From Bacteroidales bacterium (lineage in GTDB: Bacteria; Bacteroidota; Bacteroidia; Bacteroidales; UBA7960): 19,041 bases of DNA. Under the pieces are notes generated by a model. The model made no database searches, was not told the origin of the DNA, and was given only the letters and a program-made list of their open reading frames with translations. Below, piece after piece: positions 1-7,156 of the stretch. The DNA lies in contig PWNY01000326.1 in NCBI GenBank assembly GCA_003557805.1, positions 1 to 19,041 of the forward strand, in the 5' to 3' direction. The stretch's first letter is position 1. Each line of letters starts with the position of its first letter. The translations under genes were made by a program, and so were the position numbers.

Positions 1-350
1 CCACTGACGGGCTGGCACATTCTACGTACTTTACCTTTAGATGGGAACCGCAGGTTATCCGTATCAAGCAACGGGGCACCAATGTTGTACAAGAGAATTG
101 CATCAGGTGCCACATTGATCTTGTAGATATGGTGCAGTTGGTGGAGGTTACCGGCAGGGTTGCTGAGCAGGGAGAAGGCAAGCTTTGCTGGGACTGCCAT
201 GTTGAAACACCACACAGCAGTGTAAGGAGCCTTTCGGCTGCCCCGCATGCACTGGTCGAAAGACTGCCCTCAGTTTTACCATCCTGGCTTCAGGGCATCG
301 CAGGCCAGGAAACAAAACGTTCATCAAGAGTAGTGGAATATCCAAAATAA
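1..350 (+). CDS. nrfH: Cytochrome c nitrite reductase small subunit NrfH (3' part)
   Basis: This is the C-terminal part of a tetraheme NapC/NirT-type membrane cytochrome; the reading frame is open from position 3 and the start lies outside the window. NrfH takes electrons from menaquinol and passes them to NrfA on the outer face of the cytoplasmic membrane. Two CxxCH heme-binding motifs are visible, CIRCH (99-113) and CWDCH (186-200), which should be hemes 3 and 4. The second is followed by a TPHSSVRSLSAAPHA stretch typical of the NrfH C-terminus. The N-terminal membrane anchor and first two hemes are not in the window. nrfA begins 13 bases after the stop, the usual nrfHA order, which supports the assignment over other NapC-family proteins. 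Confidence 0.9.
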   Translation, partial: TDGLAHSTYFTFRWEPQVIRIKQRGTNVVQENCIRCHIDLVDMVQLVEVTGRVAEQGEGKLCWDCHVETPHSSVRSLSAAPHALVERLPSVLPSWLQGIAGQETKRSSRVVEYPK

Positions 351-363
351 ATCTTATAAAAGT

Positions 364-1806
364 ATGAAGAGCATACGAGAAACATCAAAGAAAAACCCCT
401 GGCTGAACTGGGTGCTGTTTTTTGCAACTGTTGTGGTCGTGTTCATAATCGGCCTGTTCGCAGCCTCCATAATTGAACGGAGAAGTGAGGCGCAGCTGTA
501 TTTCCAGATGGTAAGTCCAATAGCAGAGTGGGAACCGGACAATGAGGTGTGGGGAGAGAATTTTCCCCGCCAGTATGAGAGGTATATCATGACGCTTGAC
601 ACTACTTTCGAAAGCAGATACTATGGCTCGGTCATGATTGATTACCTCGAGAAATATCCCGAGCTTGTGGTAATGTGGGCAGGTTATGCCTTTTCACGTG
701 ATTATAACCAGGGCCGGGGTCATTATTATTCGGTAACGGATGTCCATAATACCCTGAGGACCGGGGTGGAGCAGCCTGCAACATGCTGGACCTGCAAGAG
801 CACTGATGTACCCAGGATGATGAACGAGATCGGCGTGGAGGCATTCTACGCCCAGAGCTGGTCAGAAATGGGGCCCAACATCCAGCATCCAATTGGCTGC
901 CAGGACTGTCACGACCCGGAAACCATGAACCTCAGAATAACCAGGCCTGCCCTGGTTGAGGCCTTTGCGCGACAGGGGGTTGATATTAACAATGCAACAC
1001 GCCAGGAAATGCGCTCCTTGGTTTGCGCACAATGCCATGTGGAATATTATTTTGGTGAAAACAACTACCTTACCTTCCCCTGGGATGAAGGGTTTTCGGC
1101 AGATGCGATGGAGAGGTACAAGGACAATATTGACCATGTAGACTGGGTACATGCCCTCAGCAGGGCACCAATGCTAAAGGCACAGCATCCTGATTACGAA
1201 CTATACATGACCGGTATACATGCCCAGAGGGATGTATCATGTGCCGATTGCCACATGCCATACATGAGGGAAGGTGGTATCAAATATACTGACCACCACC
1301 TGGTAAGCCCGCTGGACAAGGTTGAAAAATCCTGCATGGTCTGCCACCGCGAGGATGAAGAGGCACTTGTAGCCAGGGTTTACGAACAACAGGACAGGGT
1401 AAGCGAACTGCGCAGGATTGCGGAGAAGAACCTGGCAAGGGTGCACATTGAAGCAAAACATGCATGGGACGCAGGGGCTACTGAAGAGGAAATGGCACCG
1501 ATACTGCAGCTTATAAGGCATTCCCAGTGGAGATGGGACTGGGTTGCTGCAGCAAACGCAATGGGGTTCCATTCACCATCAGAAGCATTAAGGGTGCTTG
1601 CTACATCTATTCAAAAGGCACAGGAGGCAAGTCTTGAACTGACTTCAATTTTTCGTAAATATGGCATTGACTACCCAATTGAGATGCCTGACATTTCTAC
1701 AAAAGAGAAAGCTCAGGAGTTCATAGGTCTTGACATGGACCAGATACGGCAGGAAAAGCAGGAATGGAAAGACAGGGTGCTGCCGGAGTGGCTTAGCCAG
1801 AGATAG
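364..1806 (+). CDS. nrfA: Ammonia-forming cytochrome c nitrite reductase NrfA
   Basis: This pentaheme enzyme reduces nitrite to ammonium with six electrons (respiratory ammonification, DNRA) on the periplasmic side. The 480-residue protein starts with a hydrophobic segment (about 15-36) that acts as signal peptide or signal anchor. The diagnostic lysine-ligated catalytic heme motif CWTCK is at residues 141-145. Four CxxCH motifs follow: CQDCH (179), CAQCH (221), CADCH (293) and CMVCH (324). By comparison with characterised NrfA, the active-site residues are R132, Y228 and H275, and the calcium-site residues are E227, K272 and Q274; all are present. The C-terminal helical part (about 335-480) fits the dimer-forming region. 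It is presumably co-transcribed with nrfH. It converges on the downstream transporter gene, with 10 bases between stops. No Shine-Dalgarno sequence is evident before the ATG. Confidence 0.97.
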   Translation: MKSIRETSKKNPWLNWVLFFATVVVVFIIGLFAASIIERRSEAQLYFQMVSPIAEWEPDNEVWGENFPRQYERYIMTLDTTFESRYYGSVMIDYLEKYPELVVMWAGYAFSRDYNQGRGHYYSVTDVHNTLRTGVEQPATCWTCKSTDVPRMMNEIGVEAFYAQSWSEMGPNIQHPIGCQDCHDPETMNLRITRPALVEAFARQGVDINNATRQEMRSLVCAQCHVEYYFGENNYLTFPWDEGFSADAMERYKDNIDHVDWVHALSRAPMLKAQHPDYELYMTGIHAQRDVSCADCHMPYMREGGIKYTDHHLVSPLDKVEKSCMVCHREDEEALVARVYEQQDRVSELRRIAEKNLARVHIEAKHAWDAGATEEEMAPILQLIRHSQWRWDWVAAANAMGFHSPSEALRVLATSIQKAQEASLELTSIFRKYGIDYPIEMPDISTKEKAQEFIGLDMDQIRQEKQEWKDRVLPEWLSQR

Positions 1807-1816
1807 GCGGTAAATT

Positions 1817-3517
1817 TTATTCAATATTTATACCTGCAACAGCTTCGTTTATATTTAGGATGGTATCACCTATCTTCTCACATGAGGTGATCAGTTTGTT
1901 AAAGTAGAATGCACTCTTAACATGGCTTGGATCCTTTTCCATGTCAATAATTACTGCGTCCCTTACCTGGTCGCGGAATGAATTTATCCTCTTTTCCAGT
2001 TCGGCTGCCTTCTGCAGGTTATTACGAGCCTCCAGGGTACTTACCTGCATATTTCCGAGCATCAGCTCAAAGGCATTGTTAACAAGCTTGAACATCTCGA
2101 ATAGATCACTCCGCTGCGCAGGGGTGAAGTAAATTTTCTCCTTTTTCTTATCAGCCAACACAGAAGACATCTTAAAGCAAACATCACCTATCTTTTCAAT
2201 CTCACTGCTGACAATACGCATTCGCCGTAGCTCTTCAGCTGCATGGCCGCTTAGTTGCTTGCGGGATATCTTGATCAAAAATGTGGTTATTTCAACCTCA
2301 ACCCTGTCAGTAATCTCCTCATATTTACTGACCTTTTCAATGATATTCTGGAACTCGTTCTTATCTGTCTCAATTATCATCGCCGGGATGAAGTTAAACA
2401 TTCGGTGAGCCAGCTCAGCGTACCTGCGGACCTCTTTCTTTGCCTGGAATACTGAAAGTTCAGCCATATGCAGAAATCCACTGCTGAAATACTCAAGGTG
2501 GGGCCTTTCAAATTTCTTACCCCTTGACGGCAGGATAAATTCCACCATTTTGACCAGGTACTTAATAAACCCGATAAGTAGCAAGGTATTGGTAATATTG
2601 AATACGGTATGGAATATAGACAAACCGATCGGTATCATGGTAGGGTTATTCACAGGAGAACCCAGCCCGAAATAGATCATGAAATAATCTATCCTGTCCA
2701 GGAAAAAACGGAACAGTATCAGCATCCATATAATGCCAATGATATTGAATATTGTATGTGCCAGGGCAGTGCGTTTTGCATACACATTACCCACCAGGGC
2801 AGCCAGGTTGGCTGTAATTGTTGTACCGATATTCTCACCCAGGACTATTGCTGCACCATGCTCATATCCTATCCAGCCATAGTTGCACATAACAAGTGTC
2901 AGTGCCATTGTTGCGCTGGAGGATTGCAGGACAATCGTTAGTAATGTACCCAGCGCCAGGAAAAGAAATGTGGAGTACACCCCATAATCGGTAAGTTCCT
3001 GCAGGAACCTGAACATCTCAGGATTGGTTTCAAGGTCAGGAACAGCACCCCTGAGGAAGTCAAGCCCCATGAAAAGCAGGGCAAATCCAAGGAATATCTG
3101 CCCCATTGAATTGAACCGCTCCCTTGAATTAAGTAGCAGCGGAAAACTTATACCAATTAGTGGCAATGAGAGAGCCGATATATTAAGCTTGAACCCCAGA
3201 AGTGATATAAGCCAGGCGGTAGTTGTCGTACCTATGTTTGCGCCCATAATAACGCCGACTGACTGCACCAGGGACATCAGACCGGCGTTTACAAAACTCA
3301 CTACCATCACGGTGGAGGCAGAAGAGGACTGAACAAGCGTGGTGAGCAAAAATCCCGTAAATACCCCGATAAAACGGTTTGAGGTCATGGCTGCCAGTAT
3401 GGACCTCATCCTGTCCCCCGCAAATTTCTGTATCCCCTCGCTCATTGTCTTCATTCCAAAAAGGAACAGACTCAATGAACCAAACAGGGTCAGGAAATCA
3501 AAAAAACTAAAGTCCAT
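1817..3517 (-). CDS. Na+/phosphate cotransporter family protein with C-terminal PhoU-like domain
   Basis: This is an NptA/YjbB-type Na/Pi cotransporter of the inner membrane, expected to move phosphate coupled to sodium. Two inverted transport repeats are visible, each with the family QSSSA motif (about residues 63-67 and 198-202) followed by GANIGTT (92-98) and GENIGTT (227-233), set within about eight to ten hydrophobic segments up to residue 330. The soluble C-terminal part (about 345-566) is helical. It carries two PhoU-type EKIGD motifs, near 441-445 and 547-551, which suggests metal or phosphate-status sensing. I chose the ATG at 3517 because family members commonly begin at the MDFSFFDFLT-like segment; a TTG at 3535 would add six residues. 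The substrate is inferred from the family; YjbB-like members have been linked to phosphate efflux. Confidence 0.88.
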   Translation of the reverse strand: MDFSFFDFLTLFGSLSLFLFGMKTMSEGIQKFAGDRMRSILAAMTSNRFIGVFTGFLLTTLVQSSSASTVMVVSFVNAGLMSLVQSVGVIMGANIGTTTTAWLISLLGFKLNISALSLPLIGISFPLLLNSRERFNSMGQIFLGFALLFMGLDFLRGAVPDLETNPEMFRFLQELTDYGVYSTFLFLALGTLLTIVLQSSSATMALTLVMCNYGWIGYEHGAAIVLGENIGTTITANLAALVGNVYAKRTALAHTIFNIIGIIWMLILFRFFLDRIDYFMIYFGLGSPVNNPTMIPIGLSIFHTVFNITNTLLLIGFIKYLVKMVEFILPSRGKKFERPHLEYFSSGFLHMAELSVFQAKKEVRRYAELAHRMFNFIPAMIIETDKNEFQNIIEKVSKYEEITDRVEVEITTFLIKISRKQLSGHAAEELRRMRIVSSEIEKIGDVCFKMSSVLADKKKEKIYFTPAQRSDLFEMFKLVNNAFELMLGNMQVSTLEARNNLQKAAELEKRINSFRDQVRDAVIIDMEKDPSHVKSAFYFNKLITSCEKIGDTILNINEAVAGINIE

Positions 3518-3562
3518 ATCGTCATTGGTTGACAACCAGGGATATTAATTTCCCTTTTCAGT

Positions 3563-3572
3563 TTTGCGCAAA
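3563..3572. other. 10-bp perfect palindrome upstream of the transporter gene
   Basis: TTTGCGCAAA is a perfect inverted repeat. It lies about 45 bases upstream of the ATG at 3517, in the AT-rich spacer between the T9SS phosphoesterase gene and the transporter gene. Its position would suit a binding site for a dimeric regulator, but a 10-bp palindrome can occur by chance and I recognise no regulator consensus. The rest of this 118-base spacer is AT-rich, with no clear promoter or strong terminator. Confidence 0.2.
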
Positions 3573-3635
3573 TATCAGTATTTTTTGCCTACCTGAACCC
3601 TTAATCAAATCAAAAAAGAATGTTTTAACCTAAAA

Positions 3636-4928
3636 TTAATATACCATGAATTTCCCGCTGTAGGGAGGTATCCCAGGAGCAATTACCCTTACCAAAAAGC
3701 TTCCCCCTCTCAAAGAGTCAATATCCAGGGGTACACGCTCACTGCCGCCTTTCGAATATATCTCCCATGCTTTTACTCTCTGGCCCGTCATATTGTATAT
3801 CTCAAAGACAACCCTTCCTGAGATGCCCTCAAGGACAACATCAAAGCTGCTGCCCGGGACACTTACAGTAGAAATATATCCTGCCTCCCCTTCCGGTTCC
3901 CTGACAGAAGTAGCAATGCCTGTTACCTCCATGCTAAGCTTTACAGGCAAATGATCCGACATATTATAAAGTGCATCTATTACATCCTCTGGTTCACTGT
4001 GATTTGGCGGATCAATCAGGGAGCTGTTAAACCGTTTCCCGTCCTGTCCTATCGTTTCATAGCTCCCCTCTATATAACCTAACCCAAGTGTGCCATCCAT
4101 AATGGAGGATGTGACCAGAATCTGGTCATACCTGTCATCAAGCCCCCCGGTCACAAAACATTCATGATAACCTGTTCTCGGACTCTGGGTGTGATAGGGA
4201 GCCATTTCATAATTGTTGAACCACACTCCCGGCTTATCAACCGGGTCGAAAAAACGGATTTCCTCATCCGGGTAAAAAGTCAGTATCTGGTATGCCTGTT
4301 CAAATGAGGAGTTCATGTTAAAATCCCCCAAAAACATTATATTGCCTGATATATCCATACTTGCAAGCCGTTTCATAACAGCACTTATCTCCTGTTCACG
4401 GGTCTGCTGGTCTGAGGCCCTGCTGCCTGCTTTCAGATGTGCTACTATAAGATGAACAAAAACCGTATCTGCGCCAAAGTCAAGCTCAGGGTCATTATAA
4501 TAAAGGGAATAGAGGTTTATATCCCTGACCACACTGGCAACAACCTTTTCATCATAAAGGGTGAACTTTTCAGTATTGTAAAATAACATATTAACCAGGG
4601 ATGAATTGGCCGTATTGGTGAACCCGGCATGGCTGTATTCCGGATTACCAGCAATGTTTATTACATTATCAAGGATACGCTCTGCAAGCAGAGGGTCAGG
4701 CCCCATCTCATTGACTGCAAAAAGATCGGGCCGGGTATGGTCAAAAATGGTGCTGAGATATTCATCCTTATCCTCGACATTGTTATTGAAGGGGGTACAG
4801 AATGATGTATAATGGCCATAGAACAGCAGGTTATAAATCATTACCGATACGGTGTCTTTTTGGGCAGCCTGAAGAAGACTGCCCAAAAAGAGCAGAAGTG
4901 TTATCAATAATGTCTTTTTAAGCAGCAT
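3636..4928 (-). CDS. Secreted endonuclease/exonuclease/phosphatase-family protein with T9SS sorting domain
   Basis: The 430-residue protein begins with a signal peptide (MLLKK followed by a leucine-rich core, cleavage near residues 21-22). It continues with an endonuclease/exonuclease/phosphatase (EEP, DNase I-like) fold. The family's metal-binding and catalytic residues are recognisable: N33, E74 (in NEMGPD), H164, D202/N204 (in LGDFNMN), D268 (in RYDQIL) and D325-H326 (in SDHLPV). The last 75-90 residues form a separate beta-rich module with the YNMTGQRV segment and a terminal SGKFMVY, typical of a type A T9SS C-terminal sorting domain. The protein should therefore cross the outer membrane and be released or surface-attached. 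Whether the substrate is nucleic acid, a phospholipid or a sugar phosphate cannot be told from sequence. It lies 83 bases downstream of eno, separated by a strong hairpin. Confidence 0.85.
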   Translation of the reverse strand: MLLKKTLLITLLLFLGSLLQAAQKDTVSVMIYNLLFYGHYTSFCTPFNNNVEDKDEYLSTIFDHTRPDLFAVNEMGPDPLLAERILDNVINIAGNPEYSHAGFTNTANSSLVNMLFYNTEKFTLYDEKVVASVVRDINLYSLYYNDPELDFGADTVFVHLIVAHLKAGSRASDQQTREQEISAVMKRLASMDISGNIMFLGDFNMNSSFEQAYQILTFYPDEEIRFFDPVDKPGVWFNNYEMAPYHTQSPRTGYHECFVTGGLDDRYDQILVTSSIMDGTLGLGYIEGSYETIGQDGKRFNSSLIDPPNHSEPEDVIDALYNMSDHLPVKLSMEVTGIATSVREPEGEAGYISTVSVPGSSFDVVLEGISGRVVFEIYNMTGQRVKAWEIYSKGGSERVPLDIDSLRGGSFLVRVIAPGIPPYSGKFMVY

Positions 4929-4955
4929 TTATAGGTTGTTCACCCTGTTTAGCAA

Positions 4956-4990
4956 CAATACCTTTCATGGCGATGCCATGAAAGGTATTG
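4956..4990 (-). terminator. Perfect 16-bp hairpin after eno, probable transcription terminator
   Basis: Two 16-base arms, 4956-4971 and 4975-4990, are exact reverse complements separated by a 3-base loop. The hairpin begins 22 bases past the enolase stop codon, where a terminator would be expected. On the - strand the bases after it read TTGCTAAACAGG, so the usual run of Ts is missing. It could be a T-tract-less terminator, a 3'-end stabilising structure, or a dispersed repeat. Its downstream edge is 27 bases from the next start codon, so it may also affect that gene's leader. Confidence 0.55.
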
Positions 4991-5011
4991 GAAAAGATTA
5001 CAGGCTTTCGC

Positions 5012-6301
5012 CTATTTTATGAACCTGAATGATTTTCCGGGATATTGTGCAGTCTCCCCGAGGATCTCCTCTATACGCAGCAGCTGGTTGTATTTTGCTA
5101 TCCTCTCTGAACGGCATGCAGAACCGGTCTTTATCTGCCCGGTACCAAGGGCCACAGCGAGATCCGCAATTGTCGTATCCTCAGTTTCACCCGAACGGTG
5201 GGATATTACAGCGGTATAGTGGTTTTTGTAAGCAAGGTTTACAGCCTCGATGGTCTCTGTAAGGGTACCTATCTGGTTTACCTTGATAAGAATGGAGTTA
5301 CCCACGTTCTTGTCAATGCCCTGCTGCAGACGCTTTACATTGGTAACGAAAAGGTCATCACCTACCAGCTGTATCCTGGAACCCAGCTTGCTTGTCATAA
5401 GCTGCCATCCGTCCCAGTCATCTTCATCAAGACCATCCTCGATCGATATAATGGGATATTTGTTCACCCAGTCTGCCCAGTAGTCGACCATTTCTGCTGG
5501 TGTCAGCTTGTCGCCTGAGGACTTGTGAAGGTGGTATACCTTCTCGTCCTTAAGGAAGAATTCGCTGGCCGCCGGGTCAAGCGTAATGAAAATATCCTCG
5601 CCGGGCCTGTATCCGGCATTTTCAGTTGCCTGAAGGATTAATTGTACAGCTTCCTCGTTTGACTTCAAATTTGGGGCGAACCCTCCTTCATCACCCACAC
5701 TTGTGCTATACCCCTTCTTTTTCAGTACAGACTTTAAGTTATGGAATATCTCTGCACCCATTTGTATTGCCTGTGTGAATGACTCTGCTCCAACAGGCAT
5801 GATCATGAACTCCTGGAAGTCAACGGAGTTATCGGCATGTGAGCCCCCATTGAGAATATTCATCATTGGCATTGGAAGGGGATTGGCATTTACCCCGCCG
5901 ATATACCTGAAAAGCGGCTGGCCCGTTTCCTGGGCCGCAGCATTGGCAACCGCAAGTGACACACCAAGTATGGCATTTGCACCAAGGGTGGCCTTGTTCG
6001 AAGTACCGTCAATATCAAGCATAGTCTTATCAATAAGTGCCTGATCTGTCACATGGTATCCCTTAAGTTCGTTGTTAAGGGTTGTATTTACGTTATTTAC
6101 GGCCTTCATTACACTTTTGCCAAGATATGATTTCTTGTCCCCGTCACGAAGTTCAACAGCCTCATGTACACCTGTTGAGGCACCTGAAGGGACGGCCGCA
6201 CGGCCAAGAATTCCGTTCTCGGTTATTACTTCTACCTCAACTGTCGGATTTCCTCTTGAATCCAGGATCTGCCTTGCGTGAATGTTGATAATTGCACTCA
6301 T
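5012..6301 (-). CDS. eno: Enolase (phosphopyruvate hydratase)
   Basis: Enolase interconverts 2-phosphoglycerate and phosphoenolpyruvate in glycolysis and gluconeogenesis, in the cytoplasm. The 429-residue length is normal. Visible landmarks are the N-terminal loop SGASTGVHEAVELRDGD (39-55), the H155 and E164 region (GGSHADNSVDFQEF), general acid E205, magnesium ligands D242, E288 and D315, catalytic base K340, the mobile SHRSGETEDTTIADLAV segment (368-384), and substrate-contacting K391. The motif after K391 reads GSACRSER, with a cysteine where serine or proline-alanine variants are also seen. The gene follows rplQ after a terminator and a 128-base gap, so it probably has its own promoter. 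A TTGACA-like and a TATAAA-like hexamer occur in that gap but with short spacing, and I do not call a promoter there. Confidence 0.99.
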   Translation of the reverse strand: MSAIINIHARQILDSRGNPTVEVEVITENGILGRAAVPSGASTGVHEAVELRDGDKKSYLGKSVMKAVNNVNTTLNNELKGYHVTDQALIDKTMLDIDGTSNKATLGANAILGVSLAVANAAAQETGQPLFRYIGGVNANPLPMPMMNILNGGSHADNSVDFQEFMIMPVGAESFTQAIQMGAEIFHNLKSVLKKKGYSTSVGDEGGFAPNLKSNEEAVQLILQATENAGYRPGEDIFITLDPAASEFFLKDEKVYHLHKSSGDKLTPAEMVDYWADWVNKYPIISIEDGLDEDDWDGWQLMTSKLGSRIQLVGDDLFVTNVKRLQQGIDKNVGNSILIKVNQIGTLTETIEAVNLAYKNHYTAVISHRSGETEDTTIADLAVALGTGQIKTGSACRSERIAKYNQLLRIEEILGETAQYPGKSFRFIK

Positions 6302-6366
6302 AATATTTGTTTTTAAAAGGTGAAAGCTATGAATTACACTTTATAAATTTAGTCACAGCCTGTCAA

Positions 6367-6407
6367 TTAAAAAAGGATAAAGCAATACTATTTTACTTTA
6401 TCCTTTT
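6367..6407 (-). terminator. Rho-independent terminator of the ribosomal/rpoA/rplQ operon
   Basis: Arms 6396-6407 and 6371-6382 are exact 12-base reverse complements around a 13-base loop. On the - strand the second arm runs into six consecutive Ts followed by AATT. The hairpin starts 22 bases after the rplQ stop. Stem, T-run and position together make this a convincing intrinsic terminator closing the long ribosomal protein transcription unit before eno. Confidence 0.85.
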
Positions 6408-6429
6408 AGTTCTTTGAATATGTTATGTT

Positions 6430-7149
6430 TTATTTATCAGCCTTCTCAGGCTCATCACTACCTTTTTCCTCTTCATTTCCGGCATCTTTCTGCTTGCCTT
6501 CCTCCTTCTTACTATCCTCCTTGGTTTCAGCTGCGGGCTTATCCTCCTTCGTTTCTTCAGTCTTTTCTTCAGCCTTTTCAGCCGCAGGTGTTTCCTCTTT
6601 GTTGTTCTCTGTCTTTGTTTCCTTTACTTCTGCAGCAGGCTGTTCTTCTTTCTCTGCTGTAGCCGTTTCCGGAGCAGTTGTTTCTTCACCCTTCTGCTCC
6701 TTCACCTGAGCCTGTGTTGACTTCTTACCGCCGCGACGTCCCCTGCGGGTGCGTTTCTGCTGAGTCTCCTCTTCTGTGCTAAGCATCGCGGTATTATAGT
6801 CAACCAACTCTATAAAGCACATTTCAGCAGCATCTCCCTTACGGAAACCGGTCTTAAGTATCCTGGTATATCCACCAGGCCGGTCTGCCACCTTTTGTGC
6901 CACCTCGCGAAACAGCTCACTTACTGCGTGTTTGTTTTTAAGGTATGAAAACACCATACGGCGTGAGTGCGTCGAGTCAACCTTAGACCTGGTGATCAGG
7001 GGTTCGACATACACCCGCAATGCTTTTGCTTTTGCAACGGTTGTATTGATTCGCTTATGAAGTATAAGTGCGCAGGCCATACTCGACAAAGTCTCCTTTC
7101 GATGGGCCGCCTTCCTCCCTAAACTGTTAATCTTATTCCTGTGTCTCAT
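6430..7149 (-). CDS. rplQ: 50S ribosomal protein L17 with long Lys/Glu-rich C-terminal extension
   Basis: L17 is a large-subunit protein near the peptide exit region. Residues 1 to about 125 are the conserved L17 core, beginning MRHRNKINSLGRKAAHRKE and including the RPGGYTRILKTGFRKGDAAEM segment. After a basic linker (RTRRGRRGGKK, 133-143) the protein continues with about 95 residues made almost wholly of Glu, Lys, Ala, Thr, Asp and Pro, with repeated KEE, AAE and TEE-like units. The total of 239 residues is nearly twice the 127 of E. coli L17. The tail is predicted to be disordered; its function is unknown to me. The frame is continuous with no sign of a frameshift. rpoA lies 7 bases upstream, and the operon terminator follows. 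Confidence 0.97.
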   Translation of the reverse strand: MRHRNKINSLGRKAAHRKETLSSMACALILHKRINTTVAKAKALRVYVEPLITRSKVDSTHSRRMVFSYLKNKHAVSELFREVAQKVADRPGGYTRILKTGFRKGDAAEMCFIELVDYNTAMLSTEEETQQKRTRRGRRGGKKSTQAQVKEQKGEETTAPETATAEKEEQPAAEVKETKTENNKEETPAAEKAEEKTEETKEDKPAAETKEDSKKEEGKQKDAGNEEEKGSDEPEKADK

Positions 7150-7156
7150 TTTTCAG

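Noticed and set aside
3609..3635. TTTTAGGTTAAAA followed by a T-rich stretch after the T9SS phosphoesterase gene as a terminator
   Set aside because: The possible stem is only five A/T pairs around a 3-base loop, too weak to call; transcription may run on into the transporter gene.
6336..6366. TTGACA-like (6361-6366) and TATAAA-like (6340-6345) hexamers upstream of eno on the - strand
   Set aside because: The spacing is short (about 15 bases), the pattern is that of the proteobacterial sigma-70 consensus rather than the Bacteroidota TTTG/TAnnTTTG pair, and AT-rich spacers give such matches by chance. eno likely has a promoter here but I cannot place it.
6425..6709. Open reading frame on the + strand rich in Ser/Phe/Leu opposite the rplQ tail
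   Set aside because: It is the antisense shadow of the Lys/Glu/Ala-rich L17 extension; the composition is explained by reverse-complemented GAA/AAG/GCT codons.
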